Source: Paracyclopina nana
Lineage: Eukaryota > Arthropoda > Copepoda > Cyclopoida > Cyclopettidae
Length of the DNA stretch: 64,000 bases
Reading direction: 5' to 3'
NCBI GenBank assembly: GCA_019096065.1
Contig: JAGUCH010000001.1
Location: 4,836,001 to 4,900,000 of the forward strand
This document shows, piece after piece, positions 12,301 to 22,412 of the stretch (position 1 is the stretch's first letter; each line of letters starts with the position of its first letter). The notes below the pieces were generated by a model that was given only the letters and a program-made list of their open reading frames with translations, was not told where the DNA came from and made no database searches. Both the position numbers and the translations under genes were made by a program.

Positions 12301-12819
12301 AGGCTCAAAGAGAAGGCAGAACAGGTGGGGGTCTTGCTAACACCAGCTCCACGACTAATGAGGACATTGAGAAGGGCAACAGCGCCGAAGATGATGCCGA
12401 CGAAGATGATGGCGACGAAGCTGAGGCTGAGGAAGCTGAGTCTGAGGAGCAAACTGAAGATGAGAACGACGGCCAGGATGAAGAAGGAAATGGCGGGGAG
12501 CAATCCAATAAGAATTCGAAGACTCCTGCAAGTGACATTGATGATGTCTCTGATGTCAGCAGCTCTGCTGATGAGAATGACGATGCTGGATCTGGGGTCG
12601 AGTCTATTGTTGACTCAGACACTGAGGCAATGCCTCCACCACCGCCAGTGAGTCCTGATTTCTTTCAATTTCAAATCAACTTACATCAATCTTTACAGTT
12701 TATTTCATGCTTTCCTTAATTCCTATATCCAAGAAATCATTTCCTGACATTTTATTACTATTTACGTATACATGAATTTACAATGAACCTTTATTCCTTT
12801 ACAGCCTGAATTCCAATGA
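9392..12819 (+). CDS. Accessory protein of element 1, unknown family, about 959 aa
   Basis: Eight exons: 9392-9686, 9751-10043, 10099-10887, 10951-11285, 11352-11625, 11694-11978, 12054-12647 and 12805-12819. All introns are GT...AG and 54 to 157 bp. The joined length is 960 codons with an open frame throughout. The start GCCATGG is in good context. The N-terminal third has no family that I recognise. A Ser/Lys/Thr-rich linker (about residues 200-330) holds basic clusters. A predicted helical stretch follows, then a conserved block containing STIVPFNYVGTAFDIFWAAD. The C-terminus is strongly acidic (Asp/Glu/Ser) and ends in a proline run. The accessory protein of element 2 matches it in order and in several intron positions. 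A TnpA-like DNA-binding partner of the transposase is plausible but not shown. Confidence 0.8.
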
Positions 12820-13139
12820 GCCACCAAGCCAAAATGATGTCTTCTTTAGTTGACGGATCAAAACCTCGGACAAGCCTTACCTAAAAGAAAATTAAGAGTA
12901 CTTGTAAATTCGATGTCATTTCCAATTAATATTCATTGCATTTCCTTACGAAGATCCAGTCAAGAGAAGCATTTCTAGTATTCCTAAGATATATGTTCAA
13001 GCTATTTCTAATTTATGTCTACGATAAAGGCCAGAAAGGCAAATTCGGCAAAAAAAAGGCCAAAAGACCACTAAGGTCGACACATAACGTAATTAAAACG
13101 TTGAAAACAAATACATGTCGCTTATTTTGAAATAAACAG

Positions 13140-13463
13140 AATTTTTGGAAAAAAATCTCTTTAACGTAGTCGAGACGTGTATGTTAAGTGGCAAGGTAAA
13201 AAGTATCAAAATAAAAGATAATGTGGAAGTGACATGAACGTTACGTGTACAGCAATAAGTAAAGAAAACATGAAATTGGCTCTACGTCACAATACGTTAA
13301 AATACTTTAAGTGTACGTTTCACAATTAAGTTTGTCTCACGTTAAGTAGACGGCTCAAAACTTAAACGTGGTTGCAACGGGGAAGAAAGGTACACGCCAC
13401 TATCACGCCAACATAACAGATAACGTGTACCTAACGTGACTGTAACTTTCGATTCTGGTGGGG
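13140..13463. repeat. Right subterminal repeat region and end of element 1
   Basis: Motifs such as ACGTGTAC, TTAACGTG, CACGTTAAGTA and TAACGTGACTGTAACT are dense here and end in the terminal repeat GATTCTGGTGGGG. AACGTGACTGTAACT also occurs near the left end in the same orientation (about 4439-4454). The stretch 12820-13140 is 3' flank of the accessory gene with nothing further visible. Confidence 0.6.
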
Positions 13464-13739
13464 GTTATTACTATGACTTCTTACTTTAAAAATAGAGCAT
13501 GAATTTTTACGCGATAGATGCTTTAAACCACCATGTGCATATCACATGGAAACCCAGAGATACGAGTACCTTTTGAAGTAAATCAAATGCCACAGCTGTT
13601 CTTGTACATTACTAGGCGCTGGTTTTTCGGTTGTCATGCACATGTCTGAATTTGAAATGAAATATGCTGTTGAAATACATTTTGCAAATGACTTTTTCCG
13701 TGATATGTCACTTAAGTTGAAAATTGTTGTTTTTCAATA

Positions 13740-14340
13740 AGATAGTTATTGCCAGATACCTAGGTTTTATGATCTAACAGCATGGGTTTTAAGATCTATT
13801 GCATCGGAACAACGTTAAGATGTGAACGTTTTGTAAGGTTCTTCTAACAGTGGTTGAATCCAAAAAATTGTTCCTACTTTTTTACCTCCTACTTCAATGG
13901 ACATGACATATGACTTAGATAAATTTGGATTATCCTCCAATTTTTGAATAAAAGTATCAACATCTGAAGGCAGCTTGGGTCGTTGAGTTCGACTCCTGGC
14001 CTTCATCCCACTGAAAGCTTGATGAAAGGTAGCTTGTGCAGTATATATATGTATTGAGTTAGTCTATCTCGTCTTAAATGCTATTTGTGAAGTTTTGATA
14101 ATTGACATTTAATGTTCTGACATTTTAGACCTTAAAACCCACGCCTTTAGATCAAAACACCCAGGTACAACAAAATGATGCTTTTCCAATGAAGATCTTA
14201 AAACCCAGGTGACTAGATCTTAACATCCAATTGTTAGGGTTTAGCATCCGAATATTTAGATCTTAAAACCAAGGGGAAAAAAGCTTAGGCTTTAAAACCT
14301 ATCTTTGCTATAGATCCTAAAACCCACCCCTATTTTAGGC
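13740..14340. repeat. Degenerate MULE-like remnant with TTAAAACCCA arrays
   Basis: Copies of motifs like GATCTTAAAACCCAGG run along 14100-14340 and, inverted, along 13750-13800. A minus-strand open stretch at 13815-14006 contains NPNLSKSYVMSIEVGGKKVG...FW, reminiscent of the N-terminal part of MULE/FAR1-type transposases. The arrangement parallels the element at 2405-3157. Broken and without clear ends. Confidence 0.4.
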
Positions 14341-14459
14341 TTTGGTGACTTCTCCCTTAGCGATTTTGTCTCATCTTTATTTACAATGTTTTACTATGTT
14401 CTCATAGAAATTAGCTTTGTCACAGCCAGCTCGCGCGCTCAGCTCAACCTGACTTAACT

Positions 14460-15250
14460 GGTTTACCAAAAGATTTTGCATCACTTAAAGAGTGGACAAG
14501 CTATTTTGCGATCTCAGCGCGAAGACTGAAATTTTATTAGCGAGGGTCGGAATTAAGATTTTGAAGAAACGAGCCTACTTATTTGGGCCAAAAAATACCT
14601 TGTTTTCGATAAAACAATGACTTCATTTCTTTATTGGAATAGGAGCAAATAATTAAAAATAGTCATAGTAGGGCAACTCCTAACGCAAGCTTTCATTTTG
14701 ACCATTTTAGTCGCATTTTTGTTAAAAGCTCTGCTAAAGAAAATTGCTTGGCTCAGTTGGTCAAACCTTTCCTGGAGCAGCAGCATCTCGGCGGAACAAA
14801 TTAGTATTTTACTTGCTGCTTTTTGGGACTGAGAAGGTAAGTAAAAATTGCCCTAGGTGAGTAAATGAAACCAAGGCGAATCTTGAACCGAGCGAAGCGA
14901 GGGGAATAGTGAGGCGAGGTTTTATTTTACTCACCGAGGGCATTATTTACGTTACCTTCGAAGTCCCGAGAAGCAGCAAGTCAAATTTTATTAACTGTGA
15001 CAGGTTTTCCGAGCGAAATGAACTTGCCGAAATGCCATGTTGTGACGTCACGGGGTTTGCAAAAAGCTGACACGATCGGCAAAGTGAATTTACTCGCGAG
15101 TAAAACCGGTTACAGTTAGTAAAAGTTATTATCACTCAACTACACTTTAACAGCCATTAGCGCCGAAAATCGCTGAGCACGGGCTGGCTTTTTTCGACCC
15201 ACAAAATTGAACGTCCGCTCTTTAAGTGATGCAAAATCTTTTGGTTTACC
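14460..15250. repeat. Non-autonomous element with 36-bp inverted ends
   Basis: GGTTTACCAAAAGATTTTGC at 14460 continues to a 36-bp arm that is matched with one mismatch at 15215-15250. An inner hairpin pairs about 14833-14870 with 14920-14960 (GGTAAGTAAAAATTGCCCT against its near complement). No coding content supported. Confidence 0.65.
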
Positions 15251-15436
15251 GTACTATATACTATGCTGATAACCCGTGTTGGAACCGGGCTCATAGCATA
15301 GTGCACCTATTTAAAAACAAAAAACAAAAGGGTCTAGGGTGGCTAAGATTTCCGAATTATTTTGAAGCTATAAAACAAAGATACAACTGCGAACATTTTC
15401 AACTGCAGCGGTGCGTAAACTATGAATCGAAACTAA

Positions 15437-15658
15437 GGGCCTGTTCACCTGCTTATTATAGCCGTTATTTTGGCAAAATATTGAAGAGAAATACTGAGAA
15501 ACTGAGAATTTTATTATTGCTGTAGAGTGGCTTTTGGTACCAGTATTTCTATTCCGAAGTCAAAATCTGAAAAATGATTTTACAAATGCCGGATATTTGC
15601 AAATATCAGCATAATATCGCGCGTTATTTTGCTGATAATATTGCAGGTGAACAGGGCC
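15437..15658. mobile_element. PIF/Harbinger-like MITE, copy 1
   Basis: The ends GGGCCTGTTCACCTGC and their complement are perfect, and the element is flanked by TAA on both sides (15434-15436 and 15659-15661). A 3-bp TWA target duplication with GG-starting ends is the hallmark of PIF/Harbinger elements. Related copies lie at 28384-28653 and 31273-31470. 222 bp, no open frame of interest. Confidence 0.8.
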
Positions 15659-15864
15659 TAAGCAAATATAAGCCCTGCTTTTTGACGGCTGTCATCGTGA
15701 TACTGATCTTCAATGCATCGCGTGATGAAAATTGTACCATTCGTTCAAATACTTCTTGCTACAAAGCGCTATTTCACTTTTATATTCGTCGATAAAATCT
15801 AGCATATCCGTAGCATTTGTATGCTTGCAAAATCAAAAAAAGAAGTCATATATGTACAGTTTTT

Positions 15865-17431
15865 TCAATATTCTGTCAGTTTTATAATATGCCCTTCAGC
15901 TCTGTCAAAGTTGCACAAATTAAACTGACTGTTTGGATTTAGCAGGGAAACGACGTTAATGTTGAGGAATGTAGTCAATCCTCCATCTCCTTTAAAGCAG
16001 CCAGCAAGCCAGTATCTTTTTTGAGATGCGTCGTTAGTCGGTACCTTTACTTCGGTTACATCTCCATTGTGCTGGCTTATGGTCAGTTTTCCATTGGACG
16101 AAAATAAAGGATACTCATCGTTGTGAATGAAGTCATACACGTATATCATATATATAAAGTCAGGATTGTAGCTGGAGAGAGTGATCGTCTCAGGTCCCAT
16201 GTTGCCTCCCTATGAAGGTGAAAGCTCGGCTTAAAAGATAATATTCTTTGACTGCTGATTTACCTCTGTGTTGTCCCTATCCAAAGTGACACCGGGACAT
16301 TCTCTGTTGGAGTAAAAAATCTCGCAGATAATTGTTCCAGACTCTGTGTATACGACCAAGTGCAAATCTAGGTCTTCTGGTTGTTCGCCCCAGCTTAGCA
16401 CTATCCTGTCATCCCCTGTTATGGGGTTCAGAGAAACTAATCGAAAGGTATCAGCTGAACCTACAAGGACTTCGTCTGTGGCATCTTCAAATCCCGGCTT
16501 TTTTGCTGAGACCCTCACAATTTTTCCGGGCGTGAATGAGAATCCCATGGAAAGCATTCCCTGTCCGTCTGTAGTGCCACTGCCTTGAAAGTTTTCGCTT
16601 GAAAATTCTACGTTCGCACCAGTAACTGCTTGACTGTTTGTGGCGTCAATTGTTTTAATTTTGACGTTCACCTTACATACCGCAATAAATTCATGAATTT
16701 TAGCGTTAACTGCATTTGCTGTCTAAGCAACCTTATTTCCTGAAGTTGTGGTTGGTGTTGAAGTTGGCGGTAATTTGGAGGTTGAAGTGAAACTTTGGCA
16801 AGATTCGTACGAAGGTGTCGTTGGTCCAGCATTGGAATCACATTTTCCTACTTTGGCTGAGTAGAGGGTGCAAAATTCTCTATCAAAATAGAAAAATTTG
16901 CAGGCCGGCAGGATTTGACAAAACTCCTTTGAAGAGTAATTTAAGTATTTTAATATGCTGGTCAAACTTTAATTTGCTACCTGACACTCTTGGGCATCAA
17001 AGATTTGCTCATTGTTAGATATGACGTAGGTTTCATCAAAAGTGCAAAATCCTTGCTTGAAGGCACCGCATCCGCTATCAGTAGTCAGGCATTCGGCAAT
17101 CGATGGCTCTTTGCCGCCACCCAACTCTTCACATGATTGAAGCCATTGTGACATAGGGCACGAATAGAGGTCGCAAAGCTTCAAATTTTGAGTCGGTCAT
17201 TTCTTAAAAGTATGTGCGGTTTTTTCTTACCTGCAAGGCTTCACTATGTGCGAATGACAAGCAAAAGTCATCATCAATTTTACAGAGCTTCTGGCAAATG
17301 TCTGCTGTAGGGATGTTCTCAACGGATCTGCTGTCGCAAAAGTTCCTGTCGCAATTGTTGACAACAAAGTTACTGCAATCTTGAAGTCTCACTGAAACTA
17401 TCAAAGTCCCAAAAATGAAGAGTTGCTTCAT
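15865..17431 (-). CDS. Secreted Cys-rich protein with a DLDLHL-type domain (gene B)
   Basis: Approximate exons are 17431-17231, 17178-16981, about 16934-16733, about 16671-16263 and about 16207-15865. The N-terminus MKQLFIFGTLIVSV is a signal peptide. Three Cys-rich modules follow (for example CDRNFCD...CQKLCKIDDDFC), then a short Thr/Pro linker. Next comes a beta-rich segment with GQGMLSMGFSFTPGKIVRV, like a carboxypeptidase-regulatory-type fold, and a block DDRIVLSWGEQPEDLDLHL. The last exon carries a YWLAGCF motif. Gene A has the same last two exons with the intron at the same codon. The function is unknown; an extracellular structural or binding role fits. Its start lies 87 bp after the stop of gene A. 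Confidence 0.75.
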
Positions 17432-18057
17432 GATTGTAGCTGCAGTGGTGTTCGAGTAAGTGAGGAGTTGTGACGTCAATCTTGACGTTATCAAAAATCC
17501 GTATTATTTTGTTCAATTTTACAGAGGACAAAGGTTATTATGATAAGCTGGGTGGTCATCAAAAAATTCGTCTATCGCAACGAACGGGTACAGGCCATAT
17601 GATCCGGAGAAGCAACCTACAATCCAATACTTGTGCGGGCTTGAATCAAATTCCGGCACCGTCAATTGAACTGTGCTCCCTTCAATCTGCCATAGAGTGA
17701 CTTGGCCCTTTGTTGACGGCCATGACACTTGCGTCCCTTCTTGAGCTACAAATACTACATACTTGTAATCATCGTTGAACTGATGTATGCCTATGGTTTC
17801 ACCACCAGATTCTCCTCCCTGCAATTCAGCATAAGTGTTAGCAATTTCAAACTCCGTTCGCGCTGTGTTTTGGAGCTACCTCGGAATTATCCCCATCCAG
17901 GCTAACCCCAAAGCAGTGAGGGCTACTCCAGCTGACTTCGCAAATTGGGCTTCCATCTTGATGGAAAATAGCAAGATGCAAATCTAAATCAACAGGATGT
18001 GCTCCCCACCCCAAAGTTATGAAATCTCTGGTGATGTTAGGTGGATTTGGAGACATT

Positions 18058-18352
18058 GGCTCATTATCTTCCGCGTCTTTGATCATAGCATGGTTGCGGT
18101 TGTTATCGCTTCTTATTTACTGACATCGCAACCTCGTCTGTGGCTTAGTCTCTTCTGGAGATTTCATAGTGACCAAGCCACGGTCATTATCGTTTCTTAT
18201 GTACTGAGTAGGTTGCGATGGAACTACATAAGAATCGATAATGACCGTGGCTTGGTCACTATGAAATCTCCAGAAGAGACTAAGCCACAGTAAATAAGAA
18301 GCGATAACAACCGCAACCATGCTACGATCAAAGGCGCGGAAGATAATGAGCC
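18058..18352. repeat. Nested hairpin MITE (GGCTCATTATC family), copy 2
   Basis: The outer arms (18058-18137 and 18291-18352) match the family copy at 2377-3283. In the loop sits a second hairpin, 18138-18290, beginning CTGTGGCTTAGTC and ending with its complement. The inner core shares sequence with the outer family (TTATCGTTTCTTATGTACTG against TTATCGCTTCTTATTTACTG), so the two are relatives. It lies in a coding exon of gene A. Confidence 0.75.
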
Positions 18353-19028
18353 AATGTCGTGGCATCTGTTGTGATTGTTGAAACGCTAGAAGTCCCGGTC
18401 GTATAAGTTGCTGGAAAAATTTGCTCTCATCGAGAGTGAATAAAAGACTTTTCCAGATTTCATTACTTTCATATGAAGTAGAAGTTTGTTCGGTTGATGA
18501 TGGTGATTGCCAGGTTCCCCACTTCTGCTTTTTGAGAATTGCTAAGCTGAATTACTACTGTGAAGCAACATTTGCACGGCATAATTTTTTTTTTAGAAAA
18601 ATGGTGTGGAAATGTCAATTTTCAGTCGTAGACAAGTGGTTGTGTACAGCTACTGACTAGTTGTAACGGCCGTTACAAAAATTAAGTTTTTACTTGATGT
18701 GAAGCTTTGTGGGACTAGTGGAAATGTGATTTTTTATATCCGTGTTTATTTGTAATGAACCGCTACGATTATTAGACGACTGAATACAACATTTAATGAT
18801 TTCTGTGTGCGAGCGCGCATGTATAATAATGAAGTGTTTCATTGTAATATGAAACTTTTGCTTATTTTTCAGGCATGTTTTGTTGTTCTGGATGCCATGA
18901 GTGATAATTGCATTTTGAAGATATTAAATTTTTGGTATGATCACATATATTTGTCAGAACTCATGTTAAACATATAATAAATCCGTTCAAAGGTCATGAA
19001 ATAATAATACGACACTCATAAGACACTT

Positions 19029-22000
19029 TCACACAAAGAAGAAATCGAATGGCACAGAAATGATGACGTTTTGGTCAATTGTGCCCTTCCCGATGACAGA
19101 GGCCTTGGGCACACTGTGAATAGTGCTCGGAAGGTTGTGCACAGTCTTGACTCCAACGACGTCCCAATTGAGGTTGAAAATGTTGTTGGTTGAGAACCTG
19201 GTTGTGCAAAATTTCTTGCACAAGTAATTTTCGCCTTCAATGCTCTGCACTTCGTAGAAGTTGCCCTCTCGTGTATAAATAATGTTATCCGAGTATCTTT
19301 TGTTCTCCTTGTCTGCAAAGCGAACGACGTTGCCACAATCATGACGGCGCACATTGTACGCGGTCAAAATCTCAATGACTTGCTTAGAGAATGAGCAGGT
19401 GTTGGGTTTCACGACTTTTTTAAGGATGGAAAACCTGCCCTCAAATTGAAGAGCAGACAAGTCTGGAAGCGGTGCAATGTCGCGAATGTCCACCAAGTGG
19501 CTGAAATTGTGTAGATTCCAGGTGCATTCCTCAACGTCAAATCCAATTTCATAGCTTCTGTACAAGTTTCCCATTAGTAGAGTGAATGAGACTTCATTGT
19601 CCACCAAGTCACGCCACTTTTCATTGTCAAACATTGCACAGCGTGCCAGGTAAGCAAACAATAGCCACGAAGTTTTTTGCTTACGTGCAATCAAGTCGTT
19701 AGCAGTAATCACGTCGACGACAGCTAAGAAGCCAACAGCCAGGATGGAGAAGTATTCCTGAGACTTGTAAAAAACGTGAGAACGAATCATTGAACGATTA
19801 AGTCTCCCAAACTCGCGTGGCATCTTTATATCCATCCACCTGTCATCAAACTTCGTCATCATGCTAATTTGATTAGCTGACAGCCTCTTGCCTTGATTAC
19901 TCTTGATGTTAAAGATGAGCTTAATAAACTTCTTGCAGACGCCACCAATCATGTGCATGGGGTCGCAGGTGAATGCCTTGAACATGTTGAAATATGGCAA
20001 GTCCAGTAGTGGAGAAATCCCAGTCATGCCACATAGCTCCTCAGGAGGAATGTTGTCAATGCCTTCGTTGCGGATGCGTTCAGCCATGGCATGCCACCAC
20101 TCATTGGTCCTCTTCTTCAACTTGTCATTCAAAGTAGAACTTGGGAAAACAATCCTGTGGCCAACCTTTTCACCCTTAGTCAAGCAAAATTCGCAGCTGT
20201 AATAGCCAGCAAACGTTTTCAAACTCTTGAGGGCTGCTCTCATTGGTCCGTCAGCAATGATCCTTCGTATAAATAGAGAAGCACCATTCAGGTCTTCAAT
20301 CAACTTTTTCAAGACATCTTGACAAGTAGTTTTGGCGTCACGGCTGTGAACATGCATTCCATAGATGTAAATGTTCTTGCATTGAGGAAATCTAATGCAA
20401 GTGACATCAGTCTTCACGTCGGTGCTTTTTGACACTGGTAGGCCATCCATGAAAATGTCCACCATATCCAAGCCTTTTATTGGTGCCTCCAATCTTAGTT
20501 GACCGTGAGTTAGCTGGGAGTGCTCAACAATATCATTGATGTCACAATAAGCGAATTCAGAAATTCTCTGAAACTTATTTGCAGGATACTTTTTGCGAGG
20601 GAAACGCACGTTCTTCTTATCCACGATCAATTCACCAGTCTTCTTGTCTTTGATCTCGTAGTCCATGAGGACTTTTGGCTTCTTTGTAAGCCATCGCTTC
20701 TTACAAGAGTCGAGACCTCGCATTTTGACATCACGATAAACTTTCTCCCTTGCTCTGAACATGTCGTAGATGATTTTTTCAGCAGTTTTGTTGCAGAAAG
20801 TCTTTCTCATGACAGATGTGAAGATTTCCACAAAACTCCTTGTCCTTGCGTCATTCCCTTGCAGCTCATTTTCTTTGGTGAAGTATTCCACAAAGGCCGC
20901 GTAGTTCATTGGCACCGCCTCTCCATCCGTGTTCATGTCAGCCATGACTTGATCCACATGATCAACACGATCATTTTGCTCTGACTGGGCATCGCCGTCC
21001 GCCTGCAAGAGCTCCTGTTCATTGGCACTAGTGTCACCAATGTCACTCGCATCGCTATCTTCTTCTTCTTCACATCTCCTATCCAATTCAAGGTCATGCC
21101 CATCCAAAGTGTCATCATCTTCGTCGTCATCTGATGGCAAGGTCACAAAGTGTAACTTCTTTAAGTAGTGGGCTTTGTTCAAAATGAACTCGTCATAGAT
21201 ACGAGTGGAGACTTCCCTATCAGTCTCTGGCGGGTCAAACGGATCTTGGGAGTGAAAGTTCAAGATGTCAATTTCAGAATCATCATCTTCAGCTGGCTGT
21301 TCTTCATGACTGACAGGTTGAGACTCTTGAGACTCTTGAGACTCCTGATAAACCTGTGCAATAGGAACAGAAATAGTGTTGTTGCGACTTCCACTGGGCA
21401 TGTTAATGTTGACTGAGACATGCTGAACATTTGGTGGTCGACGGACTGGCGGCGGCATTAGCATTGGGGCAACAAGATTTGTTGGACGGAACTGAAATCT
21501 TGGCGTCTTCTGAGGAAGCTGCAACATTTCTACGTTTGGAGCACTTGTAGCATTAGCGAACGCATTTTGGTTGCCAACAGTTTCTCGTTCAATCTCATCA
21601 GACATGAGTTGCTCAACATTGAAGTTGTCAATTTGCTGATGTTGCACCTCTTGTTCTCGTCTTAGTTGGTCGATGTCATTGGCCAACATTTCTTCGTCAG
21701 ACGAGTATTCATCAGAAGCATCCATGGCTTCAATTTCTTGATTGCTGATGATGTTCTCCAGCTCTTTGAAGCAATCACTGATCAGTTCATTATTGTCAGC
21801 GACAGGTGGACGTCTGAAAGGAATGACATGTTACAGAAAAGTTTGGTCAATAAAATGACTCGTCAAAACTTACCCGGCTCTCAAATCTTGGCTGTCCTGT
21901 CGGTTTTGCGGATTGCTATTGACTATAGCACGAATTAACTCGATTTGGCGACGGACATCCTTGACGACACGTTTTCCGCGGCGACGAGATTTACTCAATT

Positions 22001-22046
22001 GACGATGAGACTCATCCCGGTCACGATCCTTTGTACGCCTTGGCAT
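19029..22046 (-). CDS. Tnp2/CACTA-like transposase, element 2, 985 aa
   Basis: Two exons, 22046-21874 and 21813-19029, with a 60-bp GT...AG intron. Start ATGCCAAGGCG; basic N-terminus (residues 1-35), then acidic and Gln-rich sequence to about residue 330. The catalytic part contains FAYCDINDIVEHSQLTHG, DGLPVSKS, RIIADGPMRAALK with GYYSCEFC, and CDPMHMIGGVCKKFIK. The pattern (I-x-D-x-P, CxxC, D-x-M-H...V) is that of Tnp2-type transposases of CACTA/EnSpm elements, where the acidic residues belong to the DDE/D site. No stop or frameshift, so it could be active. The divergent start of the accessory gene is 366 bp away. Confidence 0.8.
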
Positions 22047-22412
22047 TGTTGCAGCACTTCGACACGAATTATTTCAGAATTTCTCACTTTTACTTATTTG
22101 CGACGCAGTAACGTACATACCGGGCAAAAAATTTGCAACAGCTGCCTTTCAACAATAAGAACCAATGAGAACGCTTGTTGCAGTACTTGGTCAGCCAATG
22201 AAAAAGAAGAATACAATGGACGCCAACTTTTCCGCCAATCAGAGGCAAGCATTCAAAACCACAACAAACTTGACATGTACAGTCGTGATCAAGGCGTGAT
22301 TAAGTGTCAAAGATAAGTCGTACGTTAGCTGACTAATTTTTGCCTAGTCATTCCTGCAAAACGGCCGCCGACGAAATTAAAGAAAATTACGACGAGGAAA
22401 ATTGGGAGTCCA
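22047..22412. promoter_or_regulatory. Bidirectional promoter interval of element 2
   Basis: 366 bp lie between the divergent start codons of transposase and accessory gene. It contains CAGTAACGTACATACC and GTCGTACGTTAGC, echoing the ACGT motifs of element 1. No clear TATA box. Shared control of both genes is inferred from the arrangement. Confidence 0.4.

Larger units (their letters stand above)
4272..13463. mobile_element. DNA transposon, element 1 (Tnp2/CACTA-like, two divergent genes)
   Basis: The left end CCCCACCAGAAT at 4272 is matched by its exact complement at 13452-13463. The repeat continues imperfectly inward (CGAAA, GTTAC). The flanking dinucleotide GT (4270-4271 and 13464-13465) could be a 2-bp target duplication. 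Inside lie a minus-strand transposase gene (4694-8888) and a plus-strand accessory gene (9392-12819). About 350 bp at each end is dense in ACGT, CGTGTAC and TTAACGTG motifs. Both transposase motifs and subterminal repeats are typical of the CACTA/EnSpm group, but the outermost bases are CCCCAC rather than CACTA. Confidence 0.85.

Noticed and set aside
12305..12651. Ser-rich and basic open frames opposite or alongside the acidic accessory-gene exon
   Set aside because: They are shadows of a GAT/GAA/GAG-rich coding exon in other frames.
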